From Acidimicrobiaceae bacterium RAAP-2 (GTDB lineage: Bacteria; Actinomycetota; Acidimicrobiia; Acidimicrobiales; RAAP-2), in assembly GCA_001443545.1 (NCBI GenBank), contig LMAD01000001.1, forward strand, positions 241,877 through 305,876: a stretch of DNA of 64,000 nt. Direction: 5' to 3'. The notes under the pieces are model-generated. The model saw nothing but the letters and a program-made list of their open reading frames with translations. It was not told the DNA's origin and did no database searches. A program made the translations under genes and the position numbers. Shown piece after piece: positions 1 through 9,213 of this stretch (positions are counted from its first letter, which is position 1; every line of letters starts with the position of its first letter).

Positions 1-597
1 CCCCCGTTCGGCGACCACCTCCCGGCTCCACACGGTGATCCCGGCCTCGCGCGCGCGCGCGGCGTAGTGGGGCGAATTCGAGAAGTCGGCGAGGCCAATC
101 TGGACGACGTGACGTCCGTCGAGCCCCTCGGCGAGTAGTTGGCGGACCGGCGACCCGTTGGAGACGCCGTCTCGCAGGTCGAGGTGCGCGTCCAAGGTGA
201 TCAGTCCCCAGTTCGCGAGGTCTCCCCCGGCGAGACCGCTCAGCGCGCGCCAGGTCGCCGCGTTGTCGCCCCCGAGCACGAGACGCAGGTCGGCCTCGGG
301 ATCGTGGTGCATGGCCGCGGCCACGCGCGCGTTGGCGTCCTCACCGTCGGGGTCGAAGACGTCGCCGCGATCGACGACCGAGACGAGCTCGGCGAGGTCG
401 ACTCCGTCGCGGTAGGACCAGGTCGAGTAACGCGTCAGGGCCTCGCGCACCGCTTCGGGCGTGCTGTGCCACGATCGAGGAGTCACCGACGAGAGGTAGG
501 TCGACACCCCGATCAGGCTCACGAGCGCTCGACCGGACACCGGCTGATCGGCGAGCATCGAGGCGGCCGTCGGCCAGTTCGGATCGGGCGTGCTCAC
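1..597 (-). CDS. Arginase/formimidoylglutamase-family hydrolase, C-terminus cut by window edge
   Basis: This reading frame runs off the left edge, leaving 199 N-terminal residues. It shows ureohydrolase-family landmarks: GGDNAATW near residue 108, the metal-binding DAHLDLR near residue 137 and NGSPVRQL soon after. Family members hydrolyse guanidino or formimino compounds (arginine, agmatine, formiminoglutamate) with a two-metal centre. The usual GGDH motif reads GGDN here, so the first metal-ligand histidine is absent; some formimidoylglutamase-like proteins also vary there. A TAG four codons upstream fixes the GTG start at 597. The gene lies 31 bases after the phosphodiester-glycosidase-like gene on the same strand. 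Substrate cannot be assigned from the fragment. Confidence 0.75.
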   Translation of the reverse strand, partial: MSTPDPNWPTAASMLADQPVSGRALVSLIGVSTYLSSVTPRSWHSTPEAVREALTRYSTWSYRDGVDLAELVSVVDRGDVFDPDGEDANARVAAAMHHDPEADLRLVLGGDNAATWRALSGLAGGDLANWGLITLDAHLDLRDGVSNGSPVRQLLAEGLDGRHVVQIGLADFSNSPHYAARAREAGITVWSREVVAERG

Positions 598-628
598 GGG
601 ACCATGCTACGCACGGCACCCACCCCCG

Positions 629-1744
629 CTAGGACGGATTCGTCGTCGTGGTGGCGCTCGGCGCCGTCGTGGTGGTGCCCGGCGCCACGGTCGTCGTCGG
701 CGTCTGCGTTCGACAGCCCAGCCCCGCGAGGCGCAGCGGTTGGGGCTGAGGCGTACGGGACGACGTGACGCCCGGACCGGTCCAGCGGCACGTCCAGGAC
801 GACGGCTCGGCCAGGGCGACGAAGAAGTCGCGCTGCCAACCGGTCTCGTAGATCGTGGGACTGTGCTCGGACATCGGCAGTTGGACCGGCATCGGCCCGG
901 GTCGGTGCAGGGGCGTGAAGGGTGCCCCGAGGATCGGCCAGTACGGGTTGATGTCGAGCTCCATGCCCATCACCGCCCCGGCGGCGACGAGGGCGCGAGC
1001 GAGCGGACCGGGCAGGGTGGGCTGCATCGTCGCGACGTAGACGAGGTTGCCCCGCGCGTCGACGCCGAGTCCCGAGCGCGCCACGGCGGGCACGCCGCCG
1101 AGCGTGTCGCCCCACTGACGCCAGTTAGCCGAGAGGGCGGCGACCGTCGGCCGCGCGTTCCAGACCAGCGCGCCGAGATTCTGGCGCAGGCTCACGACGG
1201 CGAAGCCCCGCGGGGGGAAGTTCGCCGAGCCCCACCGGCCCATCGACCACTGCCCGGCGGCGTTCAGCGCGATGGTCATGCGCCCCGCGAGGATCGGCGC
1301 CAGAGTGAGCCCGTCGGCGACCGAACCGCCGGCGCCGGCCGCTTGCTTGAAGCCGCCGTTGAAGACGGCCACGACCCCGGGGCGTCCCTCGGTCGCCCAG
1401 TCGATCGCCGAACCGGCGTCGCGCGGCGCGCGCGCGGCGAGGTTGGGGTCGGTCGACCCGACGTGCCAGCGCAGGAGCGTCGTGCGTGCGCGCAGCCGGA
1501 CGGCTCGAAAGGTCGTCGCCCCGACGATCACGTTGCGGTAGTCGACCATGACGCCACGGCGCGATCGACTCGCCACCGTCCAGCCCGGTTGGGCGCGCTC
1601 GGGCGCGAGCGTCGTTGTGGTCGTCGACGTCGTCGTCGAACCACTCGCGGCGGTACTCGCGCCCACGCCCAGTGCGCCCAGCGCCGCGAACCCGGCCAAG
1701 AGCGACACCGCGACGCCGACGGCCAACGGCCGTGAGACGGGCAC
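629..1744 (-). CDS. Secreted phosphodiester glycosidase (NAGPA)-domain-like protein
   Basis: A 371-residue protein. An N-terminal hydrophobic segment (about residues 7-30) looks like a signal peptide or anchor, followed by a Thr-rich linker. The body has features of the phosphodiester glycosidase / exopolysaccharide-associated family: FNGGF near residue 128 and a GMELDIN segment near 260. Family members remove sugar caps or act on envelope polysaccharides outside the cell. The C-terminus is again a low-complexity Thr/Pro/Ser tail, as in wall-spanning proteins. GTG at 1744 follows the qcrB stop by three bases, so it may be co-transcribed with the cytochrome bc genes. The substrate is unknown. 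Confidence 0.7.
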   Translation of the reverse strand: MPVSRPLAVGVAVSLLAGFAALGALGVGASTAASGSTTTSTTTTTLAPERAQPGWTVASRSRRGVMVDYRNVIVGATTFRAVRLRARTTLLRWHVGSTDPNLAARAPRDAGSAIDWATEGRPGVVAVFNGGFKQAAGAGGSVADGLTLAPILAGRMTIALNAAGQWSMGRWGSANFPPRGFAVVSLRQNLGALVWNARPTVAALSANWRQWGDTLGGVPAVARSGLGVDARGNLVYVATMQPTLPGPLARALVAAGAVMGMELDINPYWPILGAPFTPLHRPGPMPVQLPMSEHSPTIYETGWQRDFFVALAEPSSWTCRWTGPGVTSSRTPQPQPLRLAGLGCRTQTPTTTVAPGTTTTAPSATTTTNPS

Positions 1745-1747
1745 GTC

Positions 1748-3286
1748 CTAGCGGTCGATCGCTCGCACGCCGCTCTCGGGCTCCTCGTCGGGCTGGGAGG
1801 TCTCGATGAACTGGGGTACCGGCGTCGGCGCGAGGTCGTGGGCCACGTCATCAGCGTAGGCCGGGGCCGCGGTCGCCACGTACTCGCCCTCCTCGGTGCG
1901 GGTCACCACGTTGGCCGTCTTGCGCTTGCCCGAGCCGCGCGTGGCGTGCAGCTCCGAGGTGATCTTGTAGGCGATCGGGTAGGCGACGAAGGGCGAGATC
2001 AGCACCAGCACACGCATCGACCAGAGCACGGTGTTGAGCGACACGTGGAAGAAGTTCGCGATGACGTCGGTCGAGCTCGCGATGAAGAGCATCGAGATCG
2101 CCGCGAGCACGGCCACGCCGGCCGCGGTGCGCTTGGGCCGGCTGCTGGGCCGGTCGAGCAGGTTGTGCATCGCGACGTCCTTGGTGACGAAGCGCTCGAG
2201 GGCCGGCCAGGCGTAGGCGAGGCCGAAGACCAAGCCCGGGAAGATGACCGCCGGGATCGTAACCTCGAGGGGGATCGTGTGGCCGAAGCTGTGGAAGGAC
2301 CACGCCGGGAAGATGCGCAGCGCCCCGTCCAGGAAGGCCATGTACCAGTCCGGCTGGACGGCGTAGGAGATGCGCGACGCGTCGTAGGGGCCGAACTGCC
2401 AGATCGGGTTGATCTGGGCGAAGGCGCCCAGCAGCGCGGTGACCCCGGTGACGATGAGCATGAAGCCCGTGGTCTTGGCCATGAAGACCGGGAACATCGG
2501 GGTGCCGACCACGTTGTCTTCGGTGCGCCCCTCGCCGGGGAACTGGGTGTGCTTCTGGCGCACGAGCAGGGCCATGTGGGCGGCGACCAGGGCCAGCATG
2601 ATGCCCGGCACGACGAGCACGTGCAAGATGAAGAACCGCGGCAGCACCGCGGTACCGGGGAAGTTCCCCCCGAAGACGAAGAAGGCGAGGTAGGTGCCCA
2701 CGAGCGGTACCGAGAGGATGATCGAGTAGGCGATGCGGATGCCCGTGCCCGACACGAGGTCGTCGGGCAGCGAGTATCCGAGGAAGCCGTTGACGATCGC
2801 GAGCGTGAGCAGGGTCACCCCGATCGTCCAGTTGAGCTCGCGCGGCTTGCGGAAGGCGCCCGTGAAGAAGACCCGCGCCATGTGCACGACCATGGCGCCG
2901 ATGAAGATGTCGGCCGCCCAGTGGTGCATCTGACGCATCAACAGTCCCGCGCGCACGGCGAAGGAGAGGTTGACCGTCGACGCGTAGGCCTCGGTCATCG
3001 ACTGACCGTCGAGCGGTAGGTAGCTGCCGTGGTACGTGACGATCGCCGAGCTCGGGATGTAGTACAGCGATAGGAAGACCCCGGTCGCGAGCAGCACGAC
3101 GAACGAGTAGAGCGCGATCTCACCCAGCATGAAGGACCAGTGGTCGGGGAAGATCTTGTCGAGGAAGCTCCGTCCGCCCTTGGCCACGCCCAGCCGGTCG
3201 TCGAGCTCGTCGAGCACCTTGCCGATACGACCGTACTTGCCCATGGCCTGCTTCTTTGACCGCTTGGTCACGACGACGTCACTCAT
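1748..3286 (-). CDS. qcrB: Cytochrome bc complex, cytochrome b subunit
   Basis: A 512-residue polytopic membrane protein that carries the two b haems and quinol sites of the bc complex. The N-terminal half contains RQMHHWAADIF and the paired haem-ligand helices; FPGEGRTEDN and the PDWYM segment match the quinol-oxidation region (PEWY in many homologues). The C-terminal part has additional helices and a charged, Pro-rich tail typical of actinobacterial QcrB. The frame is open further upstream, but ATG at 3286 overlaps the qcrA stop by four bases and begins the recognisable protein, so I chose it. It is the last gene of ctaE-qcrC-qcrA-qcrB. Confidence 0.95.
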   Translation of the reverse strand: MSDVVVTKRSKKQAMGKYGRIGKVLDELDDRLGVAKGGRSFLDKIFPDHWSFMLGEIALYSFVVLLATGVFLSLYYIPSSAIVTYHGSYLPLDGQSMTEAYASTVNLSFAVRAGLLMRQMHHWAADIFIGAMVVHMARVFFTGAFRKPRELNWTIGVTLLTLAIVNGFLGYSLPDDLVSGTGIRIAYSIILSVPLVGTYLAFFVFGGNFPGTAVLPRFFILHVLVVPGIMLALVAAHMALLVRQKHTQFPGEGRTEDNVVGTPMFPVFMAKTTGFMLIVTGVTALLGAFAQINPIWQFGPYDASRISYAVQPDWYMAFLDGALRIFPAWSFHSFGHTIPLEVTIPAVIFPGLVFGLAYAWPALERFVTKDVAMHNLLDRPSSRPKRTAAGVAVLAAISMLFIASSTDVIANFFHVSLNTVLWSMRVLVLISPFVAYPIAYKITSELHATRGSGKRKTANVVTRTEEGEYVATAAPAYADDVAHDLAPTPVPQFIETSQPDEEPESGVRAIDR

Positions 3287-4221
3287 GCGCGCTCCCAGAA
3301 TCCTGGCCCCACGGGCTCGTGGTAGTCGCTCTGTGCGCGGACGTAGCCAGCCGCATCGACGTAGAGCGGCAACTGGGGCAGCGGCCGAGGCGCCGGACCG
3401 AAGTTGGGGATGGCGCCGTTGTTCACGTTGAACATCGACTGGTGACAGGGACACACGAGTAGCTGCAGTTGCTGCTCGTAGAGCCCGACCGGACAGCCGA
3501 GGTGGGTGCAGAGTTTCGAGTAGGCCACGTAGCCCATCGGCCCCCACGACTCACGGCCCTTCTGGGTGGTGAAGTTCTCGTTGGACAGTCGGATGAGCAC
3601 CGTCTGGTCGACCGCCTGCCCGCGATCGGTGTTCTGGGTACCTTCGGGATAGACCGTCACGATCGAGCCGACCGCGAGGTCCCCGACCCGCACCCGCCGT
3701 CCGGTGATGTCCACGGCGAAGGAGCCGGCGCGCCAGTCGGTGTGAAAGAGGGTGCCCTTGGGCAGCGGCCCGAGGCTGCGCAACAGCGGGAACAGGGCCA
3801 CGACGCCGAAGGCGCCGAGTCCGCCGCCGACGAGTCCGCCGAGGACCCGGCGCCGCTTCACGACGCCACCGCCGCGCTCGACGATGGCCGCCGCGAAGGC
3901 GTCGCGGTCGTCCTGGCTCGTGGCGAGGACGTGACGTTCCTCGACGAAGGGTCCGCGGGCCATGAGATACTTCGCCCACGCGATAAGTCCCACGCCGAGG
4001 AAGAACAGGCCGCCACCCATGGTCGCCCCGAGCGTCCATGGTGCGGCGTTCACCCAGTACGCGGCACCGAAGCCGATGATGAGCACCACGCCCACGAGCA
4101 GCGTGAGCGCGATGACCCGCTCGACGAGCTGGGGGTTACGGGCCGCCGGTTGCAGGTGCGGGTCGTCCTCGCGCAGCCCTTCGAGGCTGACGGCGGTGCG
4201 GTGTTCGTGGTGTTCGCTCAC
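3283..4221 (-). CDS. qcrA: Cytochrome bc complex, Rieske iron-sulfur subunit
   Basis: A 312-residue protein that transfers electrons from menaquinol to the dihaem cytochrome c. Three hydrophobic segments (about 37-57, 65-85 and 128-148) precede the Rieske fold, an arrangement typical of actinobacterial QcrA. The cluster ligands are intact: CTHLGC at 238-243 and CPCH at 257-260. The GTG start overlaps the qcrC stop by four bases (GTGA), and its own stop overlaps qcrB in the same way, which implies translational coupling. Confidence 0.95.
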   Translation of the reverse strand: MSEHHEHRTAVSLEGLREDDPHLQPAARNPQLVERVIALTLLVGVVLIIGFGAAYWVNAAPWTLGATMGGGLFFLGVGLIAWAKYLMARGPFVEERHVLATSQDDRDAFAAAIVERGGGVVKRRRVLGGLVGGGLGAFGVVALFPLLRSLGPLPKGTLFHTDWRAGSFAVDITGRRVRVGDLAVGSIVTVYPEGTQNTDRGQAVDQTVLIRLSNENFTTQKGRESWGPMGYVAYSKLCTHLGCPVGLYEQQLQLLVCPCHQSMFNVNNGAIPNFGPAPRPLPQLPLYVDAAGYVRAQSDYHEPVGPGFWERA

Positions 4222-5108
4222 TGGCGTTCTCCTACCCAGAATCCGACGAGGGCGAGCAGCCCGACCCCGAGCAGCAGACCGACGAAGCCCTCGGCCACCG
4301 GGCCCAGACCACCGAGTCCGAAGCCGCCCGGGTTTCGCGGGTGCTGGATCTCGGTCGTGACGTACTTGACGATGTCGGCGACCTGGAAGTCGCTCAGGTT
4401 CCCCGTGAAGCGGGGCATGTTGCCCGGGCCCGTGCGGATGGCCTCGGCGACCTGGGTGGCGGGGATGTTGCGCAGCGACGGCGCGAAGGTGCTGCGCGCG
4501 AGCGCGTCGCCGTCACCTTCGATGGTGTGACAGGCCGCGCAGTTGAGCGCGAACAGCGCCGCCCCGTTGGCCACGTTGGCGGCTTTGACGTTCACCGTCG
4601 GGATGTAGGGGTAGCTCGGCGAGAGCGAGTTGATCCACGCCGCGACGGCGAGCGCCTGGTCGTGGGTGAGTCGCGGGACGTGTCGTGGGGCCTGGACCGA
4701 GCGCGGGTTGGCCGCGGGCATGCGGCCCGACTCGATCCAGAAGTCGATCGTGGCCGGACCGAGGCCCACCAGGTTCGGGTAGGCCCCCGTCGTCCCGGCG
4801 GCGGGGACGCCGTTGGCCTCGGTGCCGTGACAGGACGCGCAGTTTTGCAGGTAGAGGGCCTGACCGAGTGCGGCCAGCGCGGGTGAGGGTGCGTTGTAGG
4901 TGATCGCGCCGTCGCCGTAGGAGGTCACGACGCCGTGCTTCTTGACTACGACACTCGAGTTAGGCGTCCCGGCGTTGCGGCGCGCCGTCTGGTAGACGGG
5001 CCTCGTCGACGCGTGCGCCGGGGTGAACCAGGCCAGCGGGACGAGCACGACGAAGAGGGCGAGTCCCCCGGCGACGAGGCGGGAACGGAGTGTGGTGGTC
5101 ACGGACAC
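4218..5108 (-). CDS. qcrC: Cytochrome bc complex, dihaem cytochrome c subunit
   Basis: A 296-residue protein with an N-terminal signal/anchor (about 11-34), two CxxCH haem c sites (CASCH at 90-94 and CAACH at 190-194) and a C-terminal membrane helix (about 268-290). In Actinobacteria this subunit replaces separate cytochromes c1 and c and passes electrons directly to the aa3 oxidase. GTG at 5108 follows the ctaE TAG with no gap. An alternative GTG lies two codons further in. The neighbours ctaE, qcrA and qcrB give the classical supercomplex operon. Confidence 0.95.
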   Translation of the reverse strand: MSVTTTLRSRLVAGGLALFVVLVPLAWFTPAHASTRPVYQTARRNAGTPNSSVVVKKHGVVTSYGDGAITYNAPSPALAALGQALYLQNCASCHGTEANGVPAAGTTGAYPNLVGLGPATIDFWIESGRMPAANPRSVQAPRHVPRLTHDQALAVAAWINSLSPSYPYIPTVNVKAANVANGAALFALNCAACHTIEGDGDALARSTFAPSLRNIPATQVAEAIRTGPGNMPRFTGNLSDFQVADIVKYVTTEIQHPRNPGGFGLGGLGPVAEGFVGLLLGVGLLALVGFWVGERQ

Positions 5109-5705
5109 CTACTTGAGTAGGAACAGGGCCGAGAACAGCCCGACCCAGACGACGTCGACGAAGTGCCAGTAGTAACTGACGCCCTGGAAGGCGGCGAGCT
5201 CCCCGGGGTCGCCGTCGCGCCCCCGCATGCGAAAGAGTAGGAAGGCCATGGCCACGAGCCCGAGGAAGACGTGCAGTCCGTGGAGGCCCGTCGTGATGTA
5301 GAACACCGACCCGTAGGAGTTGGTGTACCAGCGCGTCGTCAGGTGCACCCACTCGTAGGCCTGGTTCGCGACGAACAGTGTGCCCATGATCATCGTCGTG
5401 ATGACCCACCGGCGGGCCTCTTCTCGACGTCGGTGCTCGACTAACCACACCGCCCACTGCATCGTGGCCGAGGAGGCAACGAGCACGACGGTGAAGATCC
5501 CCGCTTGCACGGTGTCCAGGTGCGTCCCACGCGGCGGCCACGCGGCCAGGTGCGCGCGGATGGTAAACAAGGCGGCGAAGAGCCCTGAGAAGAACATCAA
5601 CTCGCTTCCGAGCCAGATCATCACGCCGATGGCCAGCATCGGTGGACGATCGTGGACGATCTTCTCCGGCTTCGCCAGGCTTTCGAGGGGAATCGCCTGA
5701 CTCAC
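5109..5705 (-). CDS. ctaE: Cytochrome c oxidase subunit III
   Basis: A 198-residue, mostly hydrophobic protein with about five membrane segments. It matches the short actinobacterial form of oxidase subunit III, including the WLGSELMFFSGLF region and the TGLHGLHVFLG helix. It stabilises the aa3 oxidase that receives electrons from QcrC. It is the first gene of the ctaE-qcrCAB unit. The GTG start at 5705 has no clear Shine-Dalgarno; a TAGAAA hexamer lies seven bases upstream. Subunits I and II are not in this window. Confidence 0.93.
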   Translation of the reverse strand: MSQAIPLESLAKPEKIVHDRPPMLAIGVMIWLGSELMFFSGLFAALFTIRAHLAAWPPRGTHLDTVQAGIFTVVLVASSATMQWAVWLVEHRRREEARRWVITTMIMGTLFVANQAYEWVHLTTRWYTNSYGSVFYITTGLHGLHVFLGLVAMAFLLFRMRGRDGDPGELAAFQGVSYYWHFVDVVWVGLFSALFLLK

Positions 5706-5760
5706 GACGACATTTCTAGTTGCTGCCAGCGCCCAGACGCTATCTGGCCACTGAGATGAC

Positions 5761-8064
5761 TCACAGCAAACTCTCCGGCAGGGGTTCGCTCGAGAGCAGG
5801 GCGAGTCGTCGAGTGGGGCGGGTCATGCTCACGTAGAGCGTGCGCAGCCCCCGATTGGTCAGTTCGCCACCCGTCGAGCCCCGCCGGGCGATGCGCAGCG
5901 GTTCGAGCACCAGGACCGCGTCGAACTCCAGGCCGTTGGCGCTCTCGGCGGCCAGCACGACGAGGTCGGCGGCCAGTCCCCCCGACTCGTCCTGACGGGG
6001 GTCCACGGCCGTCACGCCGCCGGCGCGCAGGGTCGACACCACCCGCTCGACCTCGGATTCACTCACGATCACCGCCACCCGACCGGGGTCCACGGCGTCA
6101 CGTTCCCGTTGGGCGGCGACGACGAGCGCGTCGTCGAAGCGCTCGACGTCGACCAGCTCGAGGATCGGATCCACGCCCACCCGGCGCACGGGCCGTGGGG
6201 GTTCGAGGTCCGGCGCGGCGAGGGCCAGTACGGGCGCCGCGAAGCGAAGGACCTCCTCGGGGGTCCGGTAGCTCACCGTCAGGTCGACCCGGGTCGGCGG
6301 GCGGCGAGGGTCGAGCACGGCCAGCACCGTGTCCCAGGAGGCGCTCGAGGACGCCGTCGTGGCCTGACCCATATCGCCGACGATGGTCATCGAGCCGGTC
6401 AGGTCCCGTCGAGAGAGGATTCGCAGCTCCATCGGCGAGAGGTCCTGGGCCTCGTCGACCACGATGTGCCCGTAGGTCACGAATTCGGCCTCGTCGAACT
6501 CGACGGTCGTCGTCACGTTCTGACGGGCCGCCTCGCGCAGGGCCGCCTCGCGCACGTCGCCGCGATAGCTCTCGAGGTCGACACCGTCCAACACCAACGG
6601 GTCGGTCGCCTTCACGATCGCGCGGGGGCGCCGGCGCGGTCCGAGCAGCACCCGGGCCTCGTCGATCAGGGCCGCGTCGGCCTTGGTCCAGGCGACCTCA
6701 TCGGGCGTGGCCGATCGGGGCCGCACCAGCAGGTCGCACTCGGCGTCGCTCAGCACCCCAGCCCCGGCGGCGCGCACCAGGGCCGGCGCACCGAAGAGGT
6801 CGTGCAGCAGCTCCGGACCGGACAGTCGTGGCCACATCCGTTGCAGGGCGGCTTGGAACTCGGGCGTCGCACGGATCTGGTCGGCCAGTTCGCCCACGCC
6901 GCTCGCGCCCTCGCCCTCGTCGCGGATGAAGCGCTGGAAGTACTGCGAGGCGAGACGGCTCGCCAGCTCGCGCCCGACGGCTGAACGGCGCTGGTTGTGG
7001 TTGCCCGGCTTGCGCCGCGCCCGTTCGACGACCTCACGGCTCTCGCGGGCGCGCAGGACCATGATCGCGCGGCCGACCGGGATCTCGACGTCGTTGCGCA
7101 GGGAGCGCTCACGGGTGGCCACGGCCCGCGCAATCACCGTGACCATCCGCAGGTCCCCCTTGAGCCGGTCGACCTCGTCGGACTCGCGGGCGCGGACCGT
7201 CACGTTGGTCACCAGACCCGAGATCGTCGACAACGTCACCCCGGACTCGCCGAGCGACGGCAGGACGTTCTCGATGTAGTTCAAGAAGAGCGGGTTCGGG
7301 CCCACGACGAGGACCCCCTGGCGCTCGAGGGTGGCGCGGTGGGTGAAGAGCAAGTAGGCCGCGCGGTGCAGGGCCACGGCCGTCTTGCCGGTCCCGGGTC
7401 CGCCCTGGACGAGCAGGACGCCCGGCAACGGCGTGCGGATGATGCGGTCCTGCTCACCCTGGATGGTCGCCACGATGTCGCCCATCCGACCGGTGCGCGC
7501 CTGGCCGAGGGCGGCGAGCAGGGCCCCGGGACCGCCCAGAGCGAGTCCCCCGTCGACCAATCCGTCGGCCGTGGCGCCGCGGACGTCCTCGTCGGGCAGG
7601 GCCAGGTCGCCGTTGGCGTCGGCGAAGTACTCGTCCTCCACTCCGCTCACCTCGCGACTACGGATGGCCACGTGGCGTCGGCGCACGAGGTTGAGCGGCT
7701 CGACGCCGGTGGCGCGATAGAACGCCTCGGCCACCGGGGCGCGCCAGTCGACGACCAGCGCGTTGAGCTGGTCGTCCGAGACGGCCAGGCGGCCGACGTG
7801 ATAGACGTCCGAAGCGCCGCGTTCGTCGGGGGCGTAGTCGATCCGACCGAAGAAGAGCGGTTGGTCACCGATGGCCAGTTGGTCGAGCCGGTGCAGCGCG
7901 GTGCCCATCACGACGTCGCGTTCGACGAGGTCACCCGCCCCGCGCATGTTGGCGACCGCGGCGCTGTCGCGCAGTGATCGCGCCTCGGCGCGCATGTGAT
8001 CGAGCGCGTCGAGTGCCCGATCGAGGAAGGCCTGTTCCTCCGCGATCTCGCGCTGGTGTGCCAT
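5761..8064 (-). CDS. helD: HelD-type UvrD/Rep-family helicase (RNA polymerase-recycling motor)
   Basis: A 767-residue superfamily-1 ATPase. A charged helical N-terminus, the likely secondary-channel arm, precedes Walker A GGPGTGKT at 221-228; the Walker B segment VVDEAQDLSPME and the final MTRPTRRLALL motif are also present. In HelD proteins these ATPase domains drive removal of RNA polymerase from stalled or non-specific complexes; this role is inferred from family membership. ATG at 8064 is preferred over GTG at 8070 because GAGGAG at 8073-8078 sits eight bases before it. It is divergent from hemE and 55 bases upstream of ctaE. Confidence 0.85.
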   Translation of the reverse strand: MAHQREIAEEQAFLDRALDALDHMRAEARSLRDSAAVANMRGAGDLVERDVVMGTALHRLDQLAIGDQPLFFGRIDYAPDERGASDVYHVGRLAVSDDQLNALVVDWRAPVAEAFYRATGVEPLNLVRRRHVAIRSREVSGVEDEYFADANGDLALPDEDVRGATADGLVDGGLALGGPGALLAALGQARTGRMGDIVATIQGEQDRIIRTPLPGVLLVQGGPGTGKTAVALHRAAYLLFTHRATLERQGVLVVGPNPLFLNYIENVLPSLGESGVTLSTISGLVTNVTVRARESDEVDRLKGDLRMVTVIARAVATRERSLRNDVEIPVGRAIMVLRARESREVVERARRKPGNHNQRRSAVGRELASRLASQYFQRFIRDEGEGASGVGELADQIRATPEFQAALQRMWPRLSGPELLHDLFGAPALVRAAGAGVLSDAECDLLVRPRSATPDEVAWTKADAALIDEARVLLGPRRRPRAIVKATDPLVLDGVDLESYRGDVREAALREAARQNVTTTVEFDEAEFVTYGHIVVDEAQDLSPMELRILSRRDLTGSMTIVGDMGQATTASSSASWDTVLAVLDPRRPPTRVDLTVSYRTPEEVLRFAAPVLALAAPDLEPPRPVRRVGVDPILELVDVERFDDALVVAAQRERDAVDPGRVAVIVSESEVERVVSTLRAGGVTAVDPRQDESGGLAADLVVLAAESANGLEFDAVLVLEPLRIARRGSTGGELTNRGLRTLYVSMTRPTRRLALLSSEPLPESLL

Positions 8065-8100
8065 AGCCACGTCTCCTCATCCCGGAAATGGGGTTCGACA

Positions 8101-8106
8101 ATCTTA
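8101..8106 (-). promoter_or_regulatory. Candidate -10 box for helD
   Basis: TAAGAT on the minus strand, 36 bases before the helD ATG. With the GAGGAG ribosome site it would give an ordinary leadered transcript. No confident -35 was seen. Prediction from sequence only. Confidence 0.35.
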
Positions 8107-8154
8107 CTTGGTCCCCCAATGGGTCTCGACCGTCGGTCCCTGGCCACTCGCACC

Positions 8155-8160
8155 TAGATT
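8155..8160 (+). promoter_or_regulatory. Candidate -10 box for hemE operon
   Basis: TAGATT lies 21 bases before the hemE GTG. AAAGGAG at 8171-8177 supplies a ribosome site with a short four-base spacing. This makes a short-leader promoter for hemE-hemH-hemY. Confidence 0.35.
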
Positions 8161-8181
8161 GAGAGACGGCAAAGGAGCGTC

Positions 8182-9213
8182 GTGGAGCCGGTACTACTGA
8201 GAGCGTGTCGCGGTGAACCGGTCGACCACGTCCCGGTCTGGTTCATGCGCCAGGCCGGTCGGTCCCTGCCCGAATACCGCTCCCTGCGCGGCTCGGGCTC
8301 GATCCTCGAAGCCATCGCCGACCCCGCGCTCGCCCACGAGATCACGATGCAACCCGTTCGTCGCTACGGCGTGGACGCCGCCATCCTCTTCTCGGACATC
8401 GTCGTGCCCTACCACGCGATCGGCTTCGGCGTGGACGTCGTGCCCGGGCGCGGACCGGTCATCGCGAACCCCTTCCGCGGCGAGGCCGACCTCGAGCGTT
8501 TGGTCGACCTGACCGCGAGCGACGTCGAGCACGTCACGCGCACGGTCGACCTGGTCGTCGCCGACCTCGCGGCCACCGACACCCCCTTGATCGGTTTCGC
8601 CGGGGCGCCGTTCACGGTGGCGAGCTACCTCGTCGAGGGCGCGCCGACGCGCGACTTCGCGGTCATCAAGACCCTGATGCACCGCGACCCGGCCCTCTTC
8701 GACCGCCTGATCGACCGGCTGGTCGCCATCACCATCACCTTCTTGCGCCTCCAGGTCGCCCACGGCGCGCGCGTCGTCCAGCTCTTTGACTCCTGGGCCG
8801 GTTCGCTGACCCGCGACGAGTACCGACGCTTCGCGCTCGAACCGACGAGGCGGGTCCTCGCGGGCCTGGCCGACCTCGAGGTACCGACCATCCTCTTCGG
8901 CGTCGGCACCGGCGAGCTGCTCGACTTGATAAGCACGGCCGGGAGCACCGTCGTGGGCGTCGACTGGCACGTCGACCTCGACGAGGGCCGCCGACGCGTC
9001 GGGGGACGACCCGTCCAGGGCAACCTCGACCCGGCCCGGTGCCTCGGCGACGTCGCGGCGGGGATCGCCGCCGCGCGCGAGGTGCTCGCGCGCGCCGGGC
9101 GCGAGCCCGGACACGTCTTCAACCTCGGACACGGCGTCCTGCCGTCGACCGACCCCGACGTACTCGAAGCGATCGTGCGAGTCGTGCACGAGGAAGGACG
9201 AGCGGGCGTATGA
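8182..9213 (+). CDS. hemE: Uroporphyrinogen III decarboxylase
   Basis: A 343-residue enzyme of tetrapyrrole synthesis that removes four carboxyl groups from uroporphyrinogen III to give coproporphyrinogen III. The N-terminal signature VWFMRQAGRSLPEYR near residue 20 and the FAGAPFTVASYLVEG region are characteristic. GTG at 8182 follows an AAAGGAG site. Its TGA overlaps the hemH ATG (ATGA), so hemE, hemH and hemY form one coupled operon. Confidence 0.96.
   Translation: MEPVLLRACRGEPVDHVPVWFMRQAGRSLPEYRSLRGSGSILEAIADPALAHEITMQPVRRYGVDAAILFSDIVVPYHAIGFGVDVVPGRGPVIANPFRGEADLERLVDLTASDVEHVTRTVDLVVADLAATDTPLIGFAGAPFTVASYLVEGAPTRDFAVIKTLMHRDPALFDRLIDRLVAITITFLRLQVAHGARVVQLFDSWAGSLTRDEYRRFALEPTRRVLAGLADLEVPTILFGVGTGELLDLISTAGSTVVGVDWHVDLDEGRRRVGGRPVQGNLDPARCLGDVAAGIAAAREVLARAGREPGHVFNLGHGVLPSTDPDVLEAIVRVVHEEGRAGV

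Noticed and set aside
139..768. Plus-strand reading frame over the left edge
   Set aside because: It is the antisense of the ureohydrolase-family gene, whose motifs are clear on the minus strand.
1838..3019. Long plus-strand frame opposite qcrB
   Set aside because: Its His/Arg/Asp/Glu-rich composition is typical of high-G+C antisense frames; qcrB motifs lie on the other strand.
3286..3547. Extended N-terminus for qcrB
   Set aside because: The extension lies inside qcrA in another frame and is unlike any cytochrome b; the ATGA junction marks the start.
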